Shown here one piece after another: positions 34,301 through 44,952 of a stretch of 64,000 nt of DNA. The stretch is from Micractinium sp. NFX-FRZ (taxonomy: Eukaryota > Chlorophyta > Trebouxiophyceae > Chlorellales > Chlorellaceae), in contig JAPTJF010000181.1 in the NCBI GenBank assembly GCA_029339195.1, positions 49,603 through 113,602 of the forward strand. Reading direction: 5' to 3'. A model generated the notes under the pieces. The model searched no databases and had not been told where the DNA came from. It saw only the letters and a list, made by a program, of their open reading frames with translations. Numbering within the stretch: position 1 is the stretch's first letter; each line of letters begins with the position of its first letter. The position numbers and the translations under genes were made by a program.

Positions 34301-36642
34301 GTCTGCCTGCTTGTTGCCTCCCTGCCTGCCCGCAGGGGCCCATCTTCCACTCGGCCTGGGGCGCCGCTGACCTGGGGCGTGACGGCCGCCTGGACTGCCG
34401 GGAGTTCTGCCTCTTTGTGCAGCTGCTGCGGGGCGCCCAGAAGGGGCGGGTGCTGCCGTCCCGGCTGACGGAGGAGGAGGCGGCAGCCCTGCTGGGCGAG
34501 GCGCCCATGCCAGAGGCGCCGCCGGCGCCGGCGCAGATGCACATTGACACGGCGCACATGCGGGCGGTGCTGGGCGGCGGGGGGCACAGCCGGCAGAACT
34601 CGTTTGCGGGGCAGGAGCGGGCAGAGTCGGTCATTCAGGTGAGGGCTGGGAGGGTGCACGGAAGGGCGCCTGGTTGTCTACCTGGCCGGCAGGCCTGCTG
34701 GCAGTAGAGTTGGCGGTGAAAATCCCACCAATGCGTTTGATCTGTTGCTTGCGCTGTGCTCCGAGCCCGGATTTCCTGCTGCCTCCCTGTCCTGCACCGT
34801 CACTTGTGCAGCGCCCCTCACTGCCATGTGTTGCTCTGGCTGCTATCATGATTCCCCTCGCAGGGCTTTGACCCCGATGACGACGACACCGCTTCCTCGG
34901 TGGACTCTGGCATCGCCGAGAGCGTCATCTCCACAGCCTCCCGCCGCGCCATGCCCGCCCCGCCCCCCGGTAGCCACTACACCATGGGCCGCCCCTCCGT
35001 GCAGCCCGCGCGCAGCAGGCTGGGCAGTGTGCTGGGCGGCGGCGCCGGCGGCGGCGCGGGCGCCTATGCCCCCGCCTACGCGCGCTCCGAGCGTGGCGGG
35101 GCGCCCATGGTCCCTGCCTCTGCAATGGGGTACCCTGCGGCGGCGGCGGCAGAGGCGTTGAGCCAGGTGGCCCACAGCCTGCTGGAGGTGGCGGTGAGGT
35201 CAGCAGAGATCAAGTACCGCAAGCCCCTCTCCACGCCCATCTTCACCTTGTCGGTGCGTAGGTGGTGGTGGTGGGGTGGGGGTTCCTATGTGCGGGGTGC
35301 ATGCATGGGGGGCTGCGTGCAAGGGCTGGGCTGGGCTGGGCGGCAGGCCCCGAGCGGAGGCGGTGACCAGGGGAGGGCAGAGCTTTTCTGCGGCGTGTTT
35401 GCTGTGCCCACGCTGGACTTGAGCGTGCAAGAGCCCTTCAACTCCATGCCCCCCATCACTTGCCTCCCTGCCCCCCTGCCTGTTCCCCTGCATACCACAG
35501 CGCAGCTGCATGCCACCACTCCATCTGCGAAGCACGTCAACCCTCCCCTTCCCTGCCTGCCCCTGACCCTCCTTTACCACCCTTATCCCCATACCCCCCA
35601 CACACAGGTGCGCGACTCCCTGGGCCGCCTGGTGGAGCTGCCGGTGGACACACACCCGGGGCACTACCGGCGCGAGACCAGCATGATCCACTCCTCCGCC
35701 ATCGTGCGCCTGACCACGCAGCTGCGCAGCATCCCGCCGGGTGGGTGGGTGGGTGGGTGGTGCAGTCAGAAAGGTGTGGCCTGGGAGGACTGGCACGCAG
35801 GATCGACTCCTGTGCCATCGTGTGCCTGGCGACGCCACCCATGCCTGCGCCAGCGCCCGCGCCTGTACACCTGCACACTGCACCTGCAACGTCCTTACAT
35901 GCACCAGACCTCGTTGCACCCTGTGCGTGATAGTGCCTGCTCACCTCCCTGGCTCCCCGCCCCCTCCCCCGCCACCCCTGCAGGCAGCATCCTGTTTGTG
36001 GAGATCAAGCACTGGAAGGCTGACAAGCGGCGGTTCAGCACGCTGGCCTGGGCGTACGCACCGCTGGAGAAGTGCGTCGACTTTGGGCCCACCGCAGCGC
36101 GGGTAAGATGTGTTTGCATTGTGCATTGTTACTGTGCGTAGTGTGCTTCTGGTGGATGGTAGTGTCGCCCCAATGCGGCGGGTGAGGTGGGAGGTGTTGG
36201 TGGGATTTAGGCCCGTTGCAGCACGGCTGAGGGGGGCCACCCATGTGTGCATCCTGCAATGGGTGCACCCCGCTCGATTACTGTGCGGCGTGGGTACGGG
36301 CCCAGAGGCAAAGGTGCAAGCAAGTGGGCCCCTAGGCTGCACAATGCAGTGCTACAGGTGGAAGGCCCACCTCCTTTCCGCTGCAATCCTGCATTTATGA
36401 GTGCACCCCTTGCTGTTCCTTGGCAGGCCATGGTGGACAAGAAGCCTGTTGACTTCACGCTTCCCGTTCTGACCACCATACCCCTATCTTCTTTACACAC
36501 CCCACCTTTCTTGTGGCAGGTGCGGGGGGGCCCCGTGGACCTGCCGCTGTTCAAGAAGCCTGTGGACCTCACGCTGCGCCGCACGCGGCGGCTGACCAGC
36601 CGGGCCTACGACCTCCACCTCACCCTGCGGGGCATCGAGTAG
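31371..36642 (+). CDS. EH-like plus AIDA-type C2 domain protein
   Basis: Nine in-phase exons encode 955 residues: 31371-31439, 31632-31784, 32044-33552, 33922-33990, 34336-34638, 34864-35253, 35608-35740, 35984-36102 and 36520-36642. The N-terminal part (about 1-130) is helical and not recognised. The huge exon 3 adds about 350 residues rich in Ala, Gln and Gly. Residues about 564-670 look like an EH domain: MSREDQQRCQAIF, then an EF-hand-type loop DLGRDGRLDCREF, then LRGAQKGRVLP. The last 125 residues match the C2 domain of AIDA (axin interactor, dorsalization-associated): VRDSLGRLVELPVDTHPG, ILFVEIKHWKADKRRFST and PLFKKPVDLTLRR. AIDA-type C2 domains bind membrane lipids and EH domains bind NPF peptides in endocytosis. 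A membrane-trafficking adaptor is inferred. Confidence 0.75.
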
Positions 36643-37708
36643 AGTACCGCAATTGCAAAATTCGCGTGCCGCTCGTTTCCGCTCCCACCTGGGGGTGAGG
36701 GGCGCCTGCACGGCAGTGCGGTCTGGTGCGCCGCAGCACATTCCGCGTGTCTGCACAGCACACTGCCAGCGTGCTGACGGCCTGTGGCTTATACCTCCAC
36801 TCTTGTTGCTGATGTGATCGTTTCCTTCCTTGGAGGCAGGGAGGGCCCCCTGTTGCTTGCAACTGCTTCCCACCTACATCTCTTTCCGTGAATGCTGTAC
36901 ACGTTATGCCTGCTTCCTGTGAACCTGTTTGTTGATCCTGTGTAAGGACCCCTTGCGTGCAGGCTGACCAACCGGGTCGGTGTGGGGTGCGCTCAGGGCA
37001 GCAGCACTGGGCAAGACGTGTTCCTTTCATGTATACTTCTCAGCTGCTTTTACAGTCCACGCAGCAGAAGGTGCCTTGCACGGTGCAGGCGTGTGTGCGC
37101 CTGAAGCTGAAGACGCAGGCAGCAGGTTGGTGTTCAGGATTTCGTGCAGTGTCCCCTGCCCCGGCGCTTCATGCAAGAAGGGGGAGAGGAGATGGGGGTA
37201 ACCAGTTGGCTGTCCCAGTCGTACTTGGGAGGTTGGTTGGCACTGGCAGGGGGGAAGCGCCGGAATGGGTGATCGCGAACGTGTGCACAGGCGATAATGA
37301 AGTGGCAGGTTGAGAGAAAGGGGCTCGTTGTGGCGATGTAGAGACGCCGAAAGAATGCAGGGGGGCGTGAGTTGAGGGCGAGAGGGGTCTCGGGGAAGGG
37401 GGCGTGCAAGAGGGGTGGGGGAGGAGTAGATGAGAGCGAGGAGAGCAACAGGCAGTACGTCAACAGAGGGTCACGTAATTTCATATCAAGCCGGCTGAGG
37501 CGGGGGGCTTCGCACAAACAGGCATCAGAGCGTGCTGGCCCGGGACAAACAGGCACCAAGCTATGCCACAGTAGTGGGTGTTTTTGGTGTGGTTGGGGTT
37601 GAAGGTCGTGGGCTAGGGGTGGGGCTTGGGGCATGCACAGTGTGGCACGTGCGCAGCAGCACAGGCACCGCATGCCCGCCCAGCTCTTACCCAGACGGCA
37701 AACCCCCT
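36643..37708. other. Convergent spacer, EH-AIDA gene / subtilase
   Basis: About 1.07 kb between two gene ends. A TGTAA near 36939 resembles the algal polyadenylation signal and could serve the plus-strand gene. Nothing else was recognised. Confidence 0.45.
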
Positions 37709-40700
37709 TCACTCTTGCAGCCCCAGCAGGCGAGCCACGTTCAGTCGGCCGCCGGTGGTGCACTGCCTGTTCAGGGCACTGGTGGGCGTGGCCCTCGCGC
37801 TGTCCAGTATCGCCGCCTTGATAGCTGCTGCGTTGTTGTACACGCCATACTTGGCAGCGTACAGGGCGGCGGCGCCGGAGACGTGTGGGGCGGCCACTGC
37901 GAGCACGCAGGGGCAGGGAGGAGGGAGGGCCGGGGAGTGAGCAATCAAGTATGTACACAACATGGCCACTGTGCTCAACTGATTTGTCCGTTGCACTGCA
38001 CACACGCCTGCCTGCCTGGCGCCATAAGGCAGTGACCCCAGTCACACTCACTGGAGGTGCCTGTGAGCGAGCCATAGCTGTTGCCTGGCAGGGTGGAGAG
38101 GATGTTGACGCCGGGAGCGCCTGGAGAGGAGGGCAGGAGGCACAGGAAGAGCACGAGGACGTCAAGCCGCTGTGAGGGGCCCGCAGCAGTGCAGGCCATG
38201 CTGTGCTCTGCTGTGCTGTGCTGTGTGCGCACAGCGGCAAGCACACCTACAAGCACACGTGGCAAGCAAGCCCCCGCGCCGCCCATGCCCCCGTCCGCCC
38301 CTCCAAGAGCCCACTCCAGGCGTCCCATCTCACTCTGATCCAAAAGGAGGGCCCCACACTGGCGCCTGTATGCCACTGGCTTACGAGCACACGCCTCTAC
38401 ACCTCACACTCCTTCCCCAGATCCACTAGAGCCAAGCCGCTCTGGGGCACCCAGCCCCCCCTGCAGCCACTCACTCACTCACTCACCGAGATCAACAGTA
38501 GTGATCCCCTCACTCACTCACTCCAGCCCGTCCTGCAGATCACTCTCTCACTCAATCACCCACCCCTCCCTGCAGCCACTCCCTCCCTCACTCACCAAGG
38601 TCCACGGTAGTGAGACCCACGTTCCCATAAGTGTACAGCTTGCCGGCGCTGTCCAGCGCGGTGACGGAAATGACGTTGGGCGTGGCCAGGCGGGCGGGGA
38701 AGCCCATCCCCGTGCGCTTGTCCAGGTTCACCCGGCTGTTGCCGGCGGCCGCGATGAACAGGATGTTTGCGGCGTTGGCACGCTCCACTGCCGCTTGCAC
38801 TGTAGGGTCAATGCAGTCGCAGCCCCTACAGGCACCAAGCGGGGACGGCCAAAGAGGGGGTCACTCACAGAAGTGCGGCATGTCGAGAGAAATGTCGGGC
38901 CGTGTGCCTCCGCTGCAGGCATCCTGGCGCTCTTGCGCCGGTCTTCAACTGCCGCCCCACGCCTCCCGCACACCCACCCACATGTGCCGCCTAGTGTGAC
39001 ACAACAGGCTCACCCAACACCCTCCCTCCCTCCCTCCCTCCCTTGCTTCTCTCTTTCTCCCTCCCCCCCTCCCTCCCTCCCACGGCCAGCCTCACCAGGA
39101 GTTTGATGTCGCCACCACGTTGAGCCCCCGCTTCTTGAGCTGCGTGAAGTAGTCAATCGCCTTTGCCGCGTCGGCTGTCGACCCCGTGCCGCCCTCCGCC
39201 AAAAACTTGCCCACCAGCATGCGCACGCGTGGCGCCACGCCCACCACGCCCAGCGCGTTGCCGCCCACGCCGCCAATCGTGCCCGCCACGTGGCTGCAGG
39301 GGGTAAGCGGGCGGGCAGGGGAAGGGAGGGTGAGTGGGCACGGTAGAGGGTGGGACAGGGGGGCGGTCAGCTGCGCTGCTCCGGGCTTGCTTGCATCTTT
39401 GTGCGCACACATCCGCATGCCACAGGCTCTGGTGCCCTCTCATCTCCTGCCCTTTGCAACCGTCAAGGCACACGGGACGTTCAACCACTGTGCGTGCCCA
39501 AGCCCCTCAACTACGGCTGCACTCACGTGCCGTGGTCGTCGCCATGGGCGGGCACATACACGGTGGACGTGTTGTCGTGAAAGTTCCATCCCAGGTGGTC
39601 GTCCTGAGGGGGGCAAGGGGCACACATAGGCGCATGCTTGATTACAATGCGCATCAATCAAGAACGCATGGTGTTGGGTGCTGGGGGTGGAAGTGGCAGC
39701 CCAGGTGGCGTCCTGAGGGGGGAAGGTAAGTGAGCAAGCAAGGGGGGCAGAGACGTGGGGGCACAGGGCATGTGGCACAGCCTGCCTGCATTGGTGCTGC
39801 CATCCGTCGTGAGTGAGAGTTGCACCCCAGGTGGGAAGTGACCCGCAGGGTGTCCAGCACGTGGGGGTTACAGAATGCGGCACTCCCCCCCACTCACCAC
39901 GTAACCGTTGCCGTCGTTGTCAATTCCATCCCCGGGGATCTCCGCTGGGTTGCCAAAGTTGGCTGCCAAGTCGGGGTGCACTGTGTTGATGCCCGTGTCA
40001 ACGATGCCTGCAGCAGGGCAGCGAGGCAGGGGGCGACCCAGGTGTGCTGAAGCAGTCGAGGCATGCACTGCGGGCCAGCAGGTGGGCAAGGCAAGGCAAG
40101 CAGCAGCAGCAGGCGCAGCACCTCACTTCTGGTGCAGCCCCCGGCTGCAGCCCTGGCTGCTGCAGGTATGTGTGGCAGCACCCCCTGGCAGCACAGCCAG
40201 CATCCCATCCACGCGGGCGGCGGCAGCGGGCCAGCTCACCAATGTACACATCCCTCCCCAGGTCGCCATTTGCCCACGCCCGGGCGGCGCGCGAGCCAAA
40301 CTGGTTGGCGGAGGGTGCATAGGTGGCGCCCTGCCACGCTGTGCCCGCGCCCAGCATGCCCCACAGAGAGGGCGCCCGGGTGAAGAGGGGGTCGTTGGCA
40401 GCCAGAGGCTCCGCCTGTGTTGAGTAGATGTAGTTGGGCTGCAGGGGGGAGGGTCCGTGGGAGGGGAGAAGGGAAGGGGCACAATGGTCGTGAAGAGGTT
40501 GGCAGGTGGGGCTGGAGGCTGCAGGGTGGGTGGTACAGGCACTTGCTTGCTGCACTGCACCATGCGGCGGGCAGGCTGCCTGGCCCTGACCCATTTGCGT
40601 CACCCTGCAGCGGGCAGGCTGCCTGGCACTGCCCCATCCATGTCACCCTGCAGCGGTGGGCTGCCCGGCCCGCCATGTCACCCTGCAGCGGCGGGCTGCC

Positions 40701-41407
40701 TGCCCCCGCCCCCACCTGCACATTGAGAATGACAGGGTCGGGCCTGCCGTTCTTCCGCTTCACCGCTCCCGCTGCTGCCGCAGTGGAGATGGCGAGGCCG
40801 GGCGGCGGGCGGATGCTGGCCAGTATCACCTCTCCCTCCTCATTGTCAACCACCACTTCCAGCTGTGTGGCGTGGCCCCGGCCCAGGGCGGCCTGCTTCT
40901 CTTGCTCGGTGGCCCCAGGGGCAAATTGGATCAGCGCCTGAGGCAGGGGCGGAGGGCGGGGCGGGAGGAGTCAGTGCGGGGAACTGGCAGGCTGTGTGGA
41001 GTGCTGACGGGCAACAAGGAAGGGGCAGGCAGGGAGGGAGCAGGAGGTGCTGTGGGGAGGTGCGCGCGGGCAGGCGGCAGGCGGCACACGGGCGGCAGCT
41101 GGCGGGACCGCCCCGCCTGCCTGCACGGATCAGCAGCCACTGCCAACTTTTGAGCGACACGCGACTAGGGCGACTCCTTCACGCTCCTGGCGGGCCGTTT
41201 GTCCTTCCAATCGTTTCAAGCCGCTTTGCTTCACACCTGATATTCCACGCGCGGCGACGCCATCCACTCCTCGCCGTCCTGGGGTCCCACGTCCCGCGGC
41301 AGCCGGCGATTGCCGCGCGGCTCATCGGAGCTCAGCTGCCTGGCCGCGGAAACGGATGCCAAGAGGAGGAGCAGGGTGCACACACGGGGGACGAGGGCGC
41401 GGGCCAT
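37709..41407 (-). CDS. Secreted subtilisin-like serine protease (S8)
   Basis: Nine exons, high to low: 41407-41237, 40937-40716, 40438-40240, 40007-39898, 39603-39527, 39293-39096, 38825-38596, 38120-38052 and 37896-37709. All are in phase, giving 487 residues. The protein starts MARALVPRVCTLLLLLASVS, a classic signal peptide. An I9-like propeptide follows (ALIQFAPGATEQEKQAAL, about 58-131). The catalytic domain has Asp201 in IVDTGINTVHPDL, His258 in GDDHGTHVAGT, oxyanion Asn355 in IAAAGNS and Ser425 in LTGTSMAAPHVSG, so it should be active. The Ser codon is next to an intron: GTS and MAAPHVSG are split between exons 8 and 9. No PA or fibronectin-like domain follows, unlike most plant subtilases; it is closer to the compact bacterial/fungal type. 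It is likely secreted or vacuolar. Confidence 0.93.
38455..38610. repeat. CTCA-rich repeats with exon-7 edge copy
   Basis: Intron 7 of the subtilase holds runs of ACTCACTCACTC together with a decayed copy (38484-38510, CACCGAGATCAACAGTAGTG) of the real exon edge at 38594-38620 (CACCAAGGTCCACGGTAGTG). The units alternate with CCCCTGCAGCCACTC segments. Confidence 0.8.
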
Positions 41408-42359
41408 CGCAGACACTTGGTGTGAGTGCCCTGTCAAGCAGAGAGGAGCCCCGGCAGACTGAACAGAGTTGTACACAGTGCTGCAGACTGGGGACGGGGC
41501 GACTGCAAGGACATCTGCCTGACTCGCGGGCACAGCTTCCGCCTGGCGCACGTGATGCCCGGGCGGCCACACAGACTTCTGGGAGGCCAAGCTTCGGTTT
41601 CATCGCAATTATAAGTCTGTGAACTCTGGTTCTATCCGCATGCACCAGCCCCAGTGTTGTTTGGGGTGGAGTGTTGTACCGCCGGCGCTGGTGCGCACAG
41701 GAGCCTTTGGGTAGCCCACCCAATAGCCGAGCATTTAAGCCCTCCCATGTGAGCTGCTGCATCGCAGCTCGCAAGGGACGAGCAGGCACATAATCTGTGT
41801 AACCATCCATCTCGCCGGTTGGAAGCGCGCTGTGCAAGCACGGAGCCCCTTGGCAGCGCTTCGGCAAGACCCAAGCTCCCTCTCACCATGACGTGCCATG
41901 GAAGGCATCCGGCACACCGCCTGGCTGGCTGGCTGGCTGTTGCCTGGCTTGAATGATGACGCACCTTTCCTTGAACACAACCTCGGAGCTGAGCACAACT
42001 CGTTGGCTGGGCATGTGTGCACAGGGGCACCACCCTCCAGCAACCGCTGGGCCTTCAGGAGCGGTTGATGAGTCGGCTTGTCCAGGTGTGAGCATCCAGA
42101 ACTGCATACACCCTCATGGGTCCAATTTGAATCTGCAGCACACTGCAAAGCTCTGGGATTGAAGAGCTGTCATGGGCTGGCCCTTGCCACGGCCGTGATG
42201 GGGGCCCAGCTGGCGGCGATGGCGGCGAGCCGGGTGAGTGAGCTGAGCAGGGCCGCTGTCACCGCATTCATCGATCGCTCATCTTGCGGCTTCTGTCTTC
42301 CAAAGCTGAAAGCCCATTTCTCGCCCACAAACCATTTTGGACGCCCGACAGGACCCGAC
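41408..42359. promoter_or_regulatory. Divergent promoter region, subtilase / MoaE
   Basis: About 950 bases between divergent starts. Base composition is more balanced than in the coding regions. No exon or repeat was recognised; an additional upstream exon of the MoaE gene here cannot be excluded. Confidence 0.45.
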
Positions 42360-44179
42360 ATGGACTCTGCGGTGTTGCAGGAGGGCGCCTGCTACGCGGG
42401 TGGGCGCTTTATCACATGCCGGATCTTCAGCAGCGACATCTGTCCCAGCGGGCGACGCTAACCCCACCGCCGCCGGCGCTGCCGCCGCCGCTGCCGCCCA
42501 CACGAGGCGCCCCGCCCCAGGCTGTCATTATGAGACACATCATTGCCGCCTGACTGCATGCAAAGCATGAACATCCCTTGGATCGTGCAGAGGTCACCCC
42601 TGTTGCACTGGACCTGCACAAGTATGTCGACCTGGTGGCAGATGACGGGGCAGGCGCCATCGCCACGTTTTCGGGCGTCACGCGCAACACGTTTCAGGGG
42701 AAGCGCACCGAGCGGCTAGAGTATGAGGCATATGTGCCCATGGCGGTCAAGAAGCTGCTGGTAAGTAGCAAGTACACATGTGCATCTACATCTTTATGGC
42801 TGGGGTGGGGGAGGGAAGGATGGAGTGGGAGGGCGGGTAAGGTTCGAGGCAAGGCGGCGTGCGCGAGGAAGCAGATGGGGTGGGAGGTGGGGGGCGATTA
42901 GGGTTTTAGAGTACTTGGATCGGGGTTTCCGGGCTGGGGGCGGGCCAGGCATTCCTGTCTGTTGAAATGGCGGGCGCCGCAACACTCCTGTTGTTTCATC
43001 GCGGACGCCGCTGGCTTGCCTGGAGTCCCTGTTTGTTGTGGGCAACCCACCAAACATCAGCAGGTCGTGTGCCTGTGTCCAGCGTCCAAGTTGTCCCAAC
43101 CGCCGCATGCGGTGTTCATGGCCCCCCGCACCCCCGCAGGAGCTGTGCCAGCTGGCGTGCACCCGCTGGCAGCTGCTCAAGGCGGCGATAGCGCACCGCA
43201 CGGGGACGGTGCTGGTGGGGGAGGCAAGCGTGGTCATTGCCTTCTCCTCGCCGCACCGCAGGGACGCGCTGGAGGTGGGTGGGGGGAGGGCTTTATTGCT
43301 TGTGGAGAGGTGGAGGTGGGTGGGGGGAGGGCTTGATTGCTTGTGGAGAGGCAGAGGTGGGGGCCGGCAGGTGTGAGACATGCCCCCTCCTCGGCACATT
43401 GTAGGGACGAGCTAGAGTGGGTGGAGGAACAAGTGGGGTGTGGGCTGGGGGTGCGGGAAGGGGCCTGGCTGAAGTGGTGTGGGCAAGGGGGGAGGGTATG
43501 AGCGGTGCGGGCTGGGCTGGTCACAGCCGGCCGCGGCAGGCCCCCTGAAGCCCTGTCCCTCCCGCTCACCGTACCCGCCCAAAAGGCCCAAAGCCACGCA
43601 GGCCTGCCACTGGGACTGGTGTGAGGGTCGCTTGCCCCCTCCACTGCGCCCCTGCCGCTCACCCTACCCGCCCCGACGCCCCCTTCAACCCATGCAGGCC
43701 TGCCACTGGGCCATTGATGAGCTCAAGGCGACGGTGCCCATCTGGAAGAAGGAGTTCTTTGAAGGCGGAGAGGTGACAGGCAGGGGGCGGGGGGGAGTGG
43801 GGGAGGAGGGCCGGGAGCGCGCCCATACTGTGTGTGGTGTGCTGCTGGGGGACGCTTGGTTTGGTGGTGCAAGGCAGCGCAAGCCAGCTGGGTTCACCAC
43901 ACGCGCTTGCGGCTTCTGCTGCCCACCCCAGCAGCGTGCCCATGACCGGCTCCCGTGCCCCCCGTTGAACGGCTGTCAAGCAAGGCACGATTCAAGGAAG
44001 TGACCGTAGGCGCCCCTTGGTGCCCCACGCAGGTGTGGAAAGAGAATGAGGAGTGGCGGGCAGAGCAGCGGCGGCTGCGGGAGGGCGCAGCAGGCGGTGC
44101 AGGGGCAGCAGCAGGAGCGGCGGAGGCAGCAGCAGGAGCAGCAGAGGGGCAGCAGCAGCAGCAGCCCGGCCATTCGTAG
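42360..44179 (+). CDS. MOCS2B: Molybdopterin synthase catalytic (large) subunit
   Basis: MoaE/MOCS2B homologue; with the small sulfur-carrier subunit it makes the dithiolene of molybdopterin. Exons: 42360-42399, 42591-42760, 43140-43274, 43698-43772 and 44033-44179, giving 188 residues. Exon 1 (MDSAVLQEGACYA) was chosen because it supplies the only nearby ATG whose donor leaves one base to complete the Glu codon of exon 2; it is less certain than the rest. Core motifs: FSGVTRNTFQGK, LEYEAYVPMAVKK, IAHRTGTVLVGEASV, SSPHRRDALEACHWAID and LKATVPIWKKE, which carries the conserved Lys pair (K125 and K132). The protein ends in a Gly/Ala/Gln tail from a GCAGCA-rich stretch, unusual for the family. 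Nitrate reductase and sulfite oxidase need this cofactor. Confidence 0.9.
43268..43368. repeat. Tandem duplication after the MoaE exon-3 donor
   Basis: Two units of about 49 bp containing GGAGGTGGGTGGGGGGAGGG and TTGCTTGTGGAGAGG. The first starts at the end of exon 3 and its GT donor, so the second is a decoy donor inside the intron. Confidence 0.85.
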
Positions 44180-44952
44180 GGCACAAGGTCGGCCAGCTTT
44201 CCAACCCCTCTCAATCAGATTCGTACACCCTCCTTCCAAACTGCACACACACGCATATGCCAAGCGAGGCCGCTGGCAGCCTGTACTATGTTCCCGCTCA
44301 GCGACTGGCTGCGCTTACAGACAGGGCGGAGGGTTGGCGGTGGGAGCCAGGAAATAGGGGCGGGGTCTGTCAGGGCAACGGGGTATTGGAATCTCAGGAG
44401 GGTATCATAGGTAGGCGGGGGGTGCGCAGGAAGGGTGGGGGGCACGGGCACGCTGGGCACGCTGAGGATTCGCTGCTGACGTGGCACTCACTCGGGAGGC
44501 GGTGCGCTGGGCGAGGGGTTGGTTTGCTGGTGCGGCAGGGGGAACAGGGAGGGGCGCAGACGAGCGGGGCAAACAGTGACAGGCAGCAGAAAAGGAAGGC
44601 GGAGGACGCGGGAGGTCGTGCGTTAAAACAGGGGTGGGGCAGCATGTGCGTGGACCAGGCAGGCACACTTGCCCGCCCGCCCCGCAGTGTGGCAACTAAA
44701 ACAGGGGCTCAGGTTGCAGGGGCTGCACAGGACTTGCAGCCGGCGACAGCTGCACGCGGGGCCACGGGCGATCAAGTGCCCCACGCAGCTGGGCTCCAAT
44801 CGCAGCCCCGCAGCGAGGGGCTCGTTGGCAGGTTCCAGAGGGGCGGCGCCAAGCCGCATGAGGGCAGAATCTGTTGGTGCCCTCTAGCAGCCCAGAGACG
44901 AGTCTGGATGCTTGTTGTTAGCCTGGTATGAAGCTTCAAACTAAAAGCTGGC
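44180..44952. other. Convergent spacer, MoaE / sulfite reductase
   Basis: About 770 bases between two gene ends. A TGTAA on the minus strand near 44315-44320 could be the polyadenylation signal of the sulfite reductase gene. Nothing else was recognised. Confidence 0.45.

Noticed and set aside
41240..41300. Subtilase as a plant-type enzyme with a PA domain
   Set aside because: No protease-associated or fibronectin-like sequence is present in any exon, and the catalytic domain is continuous.
42198..42233. Alternative first exon of the MoaE gene (MGAQLAAMAASR)
   Set aside because: It has a good donor, but the phase does not join exon 2; the 42360-42399 exon does.
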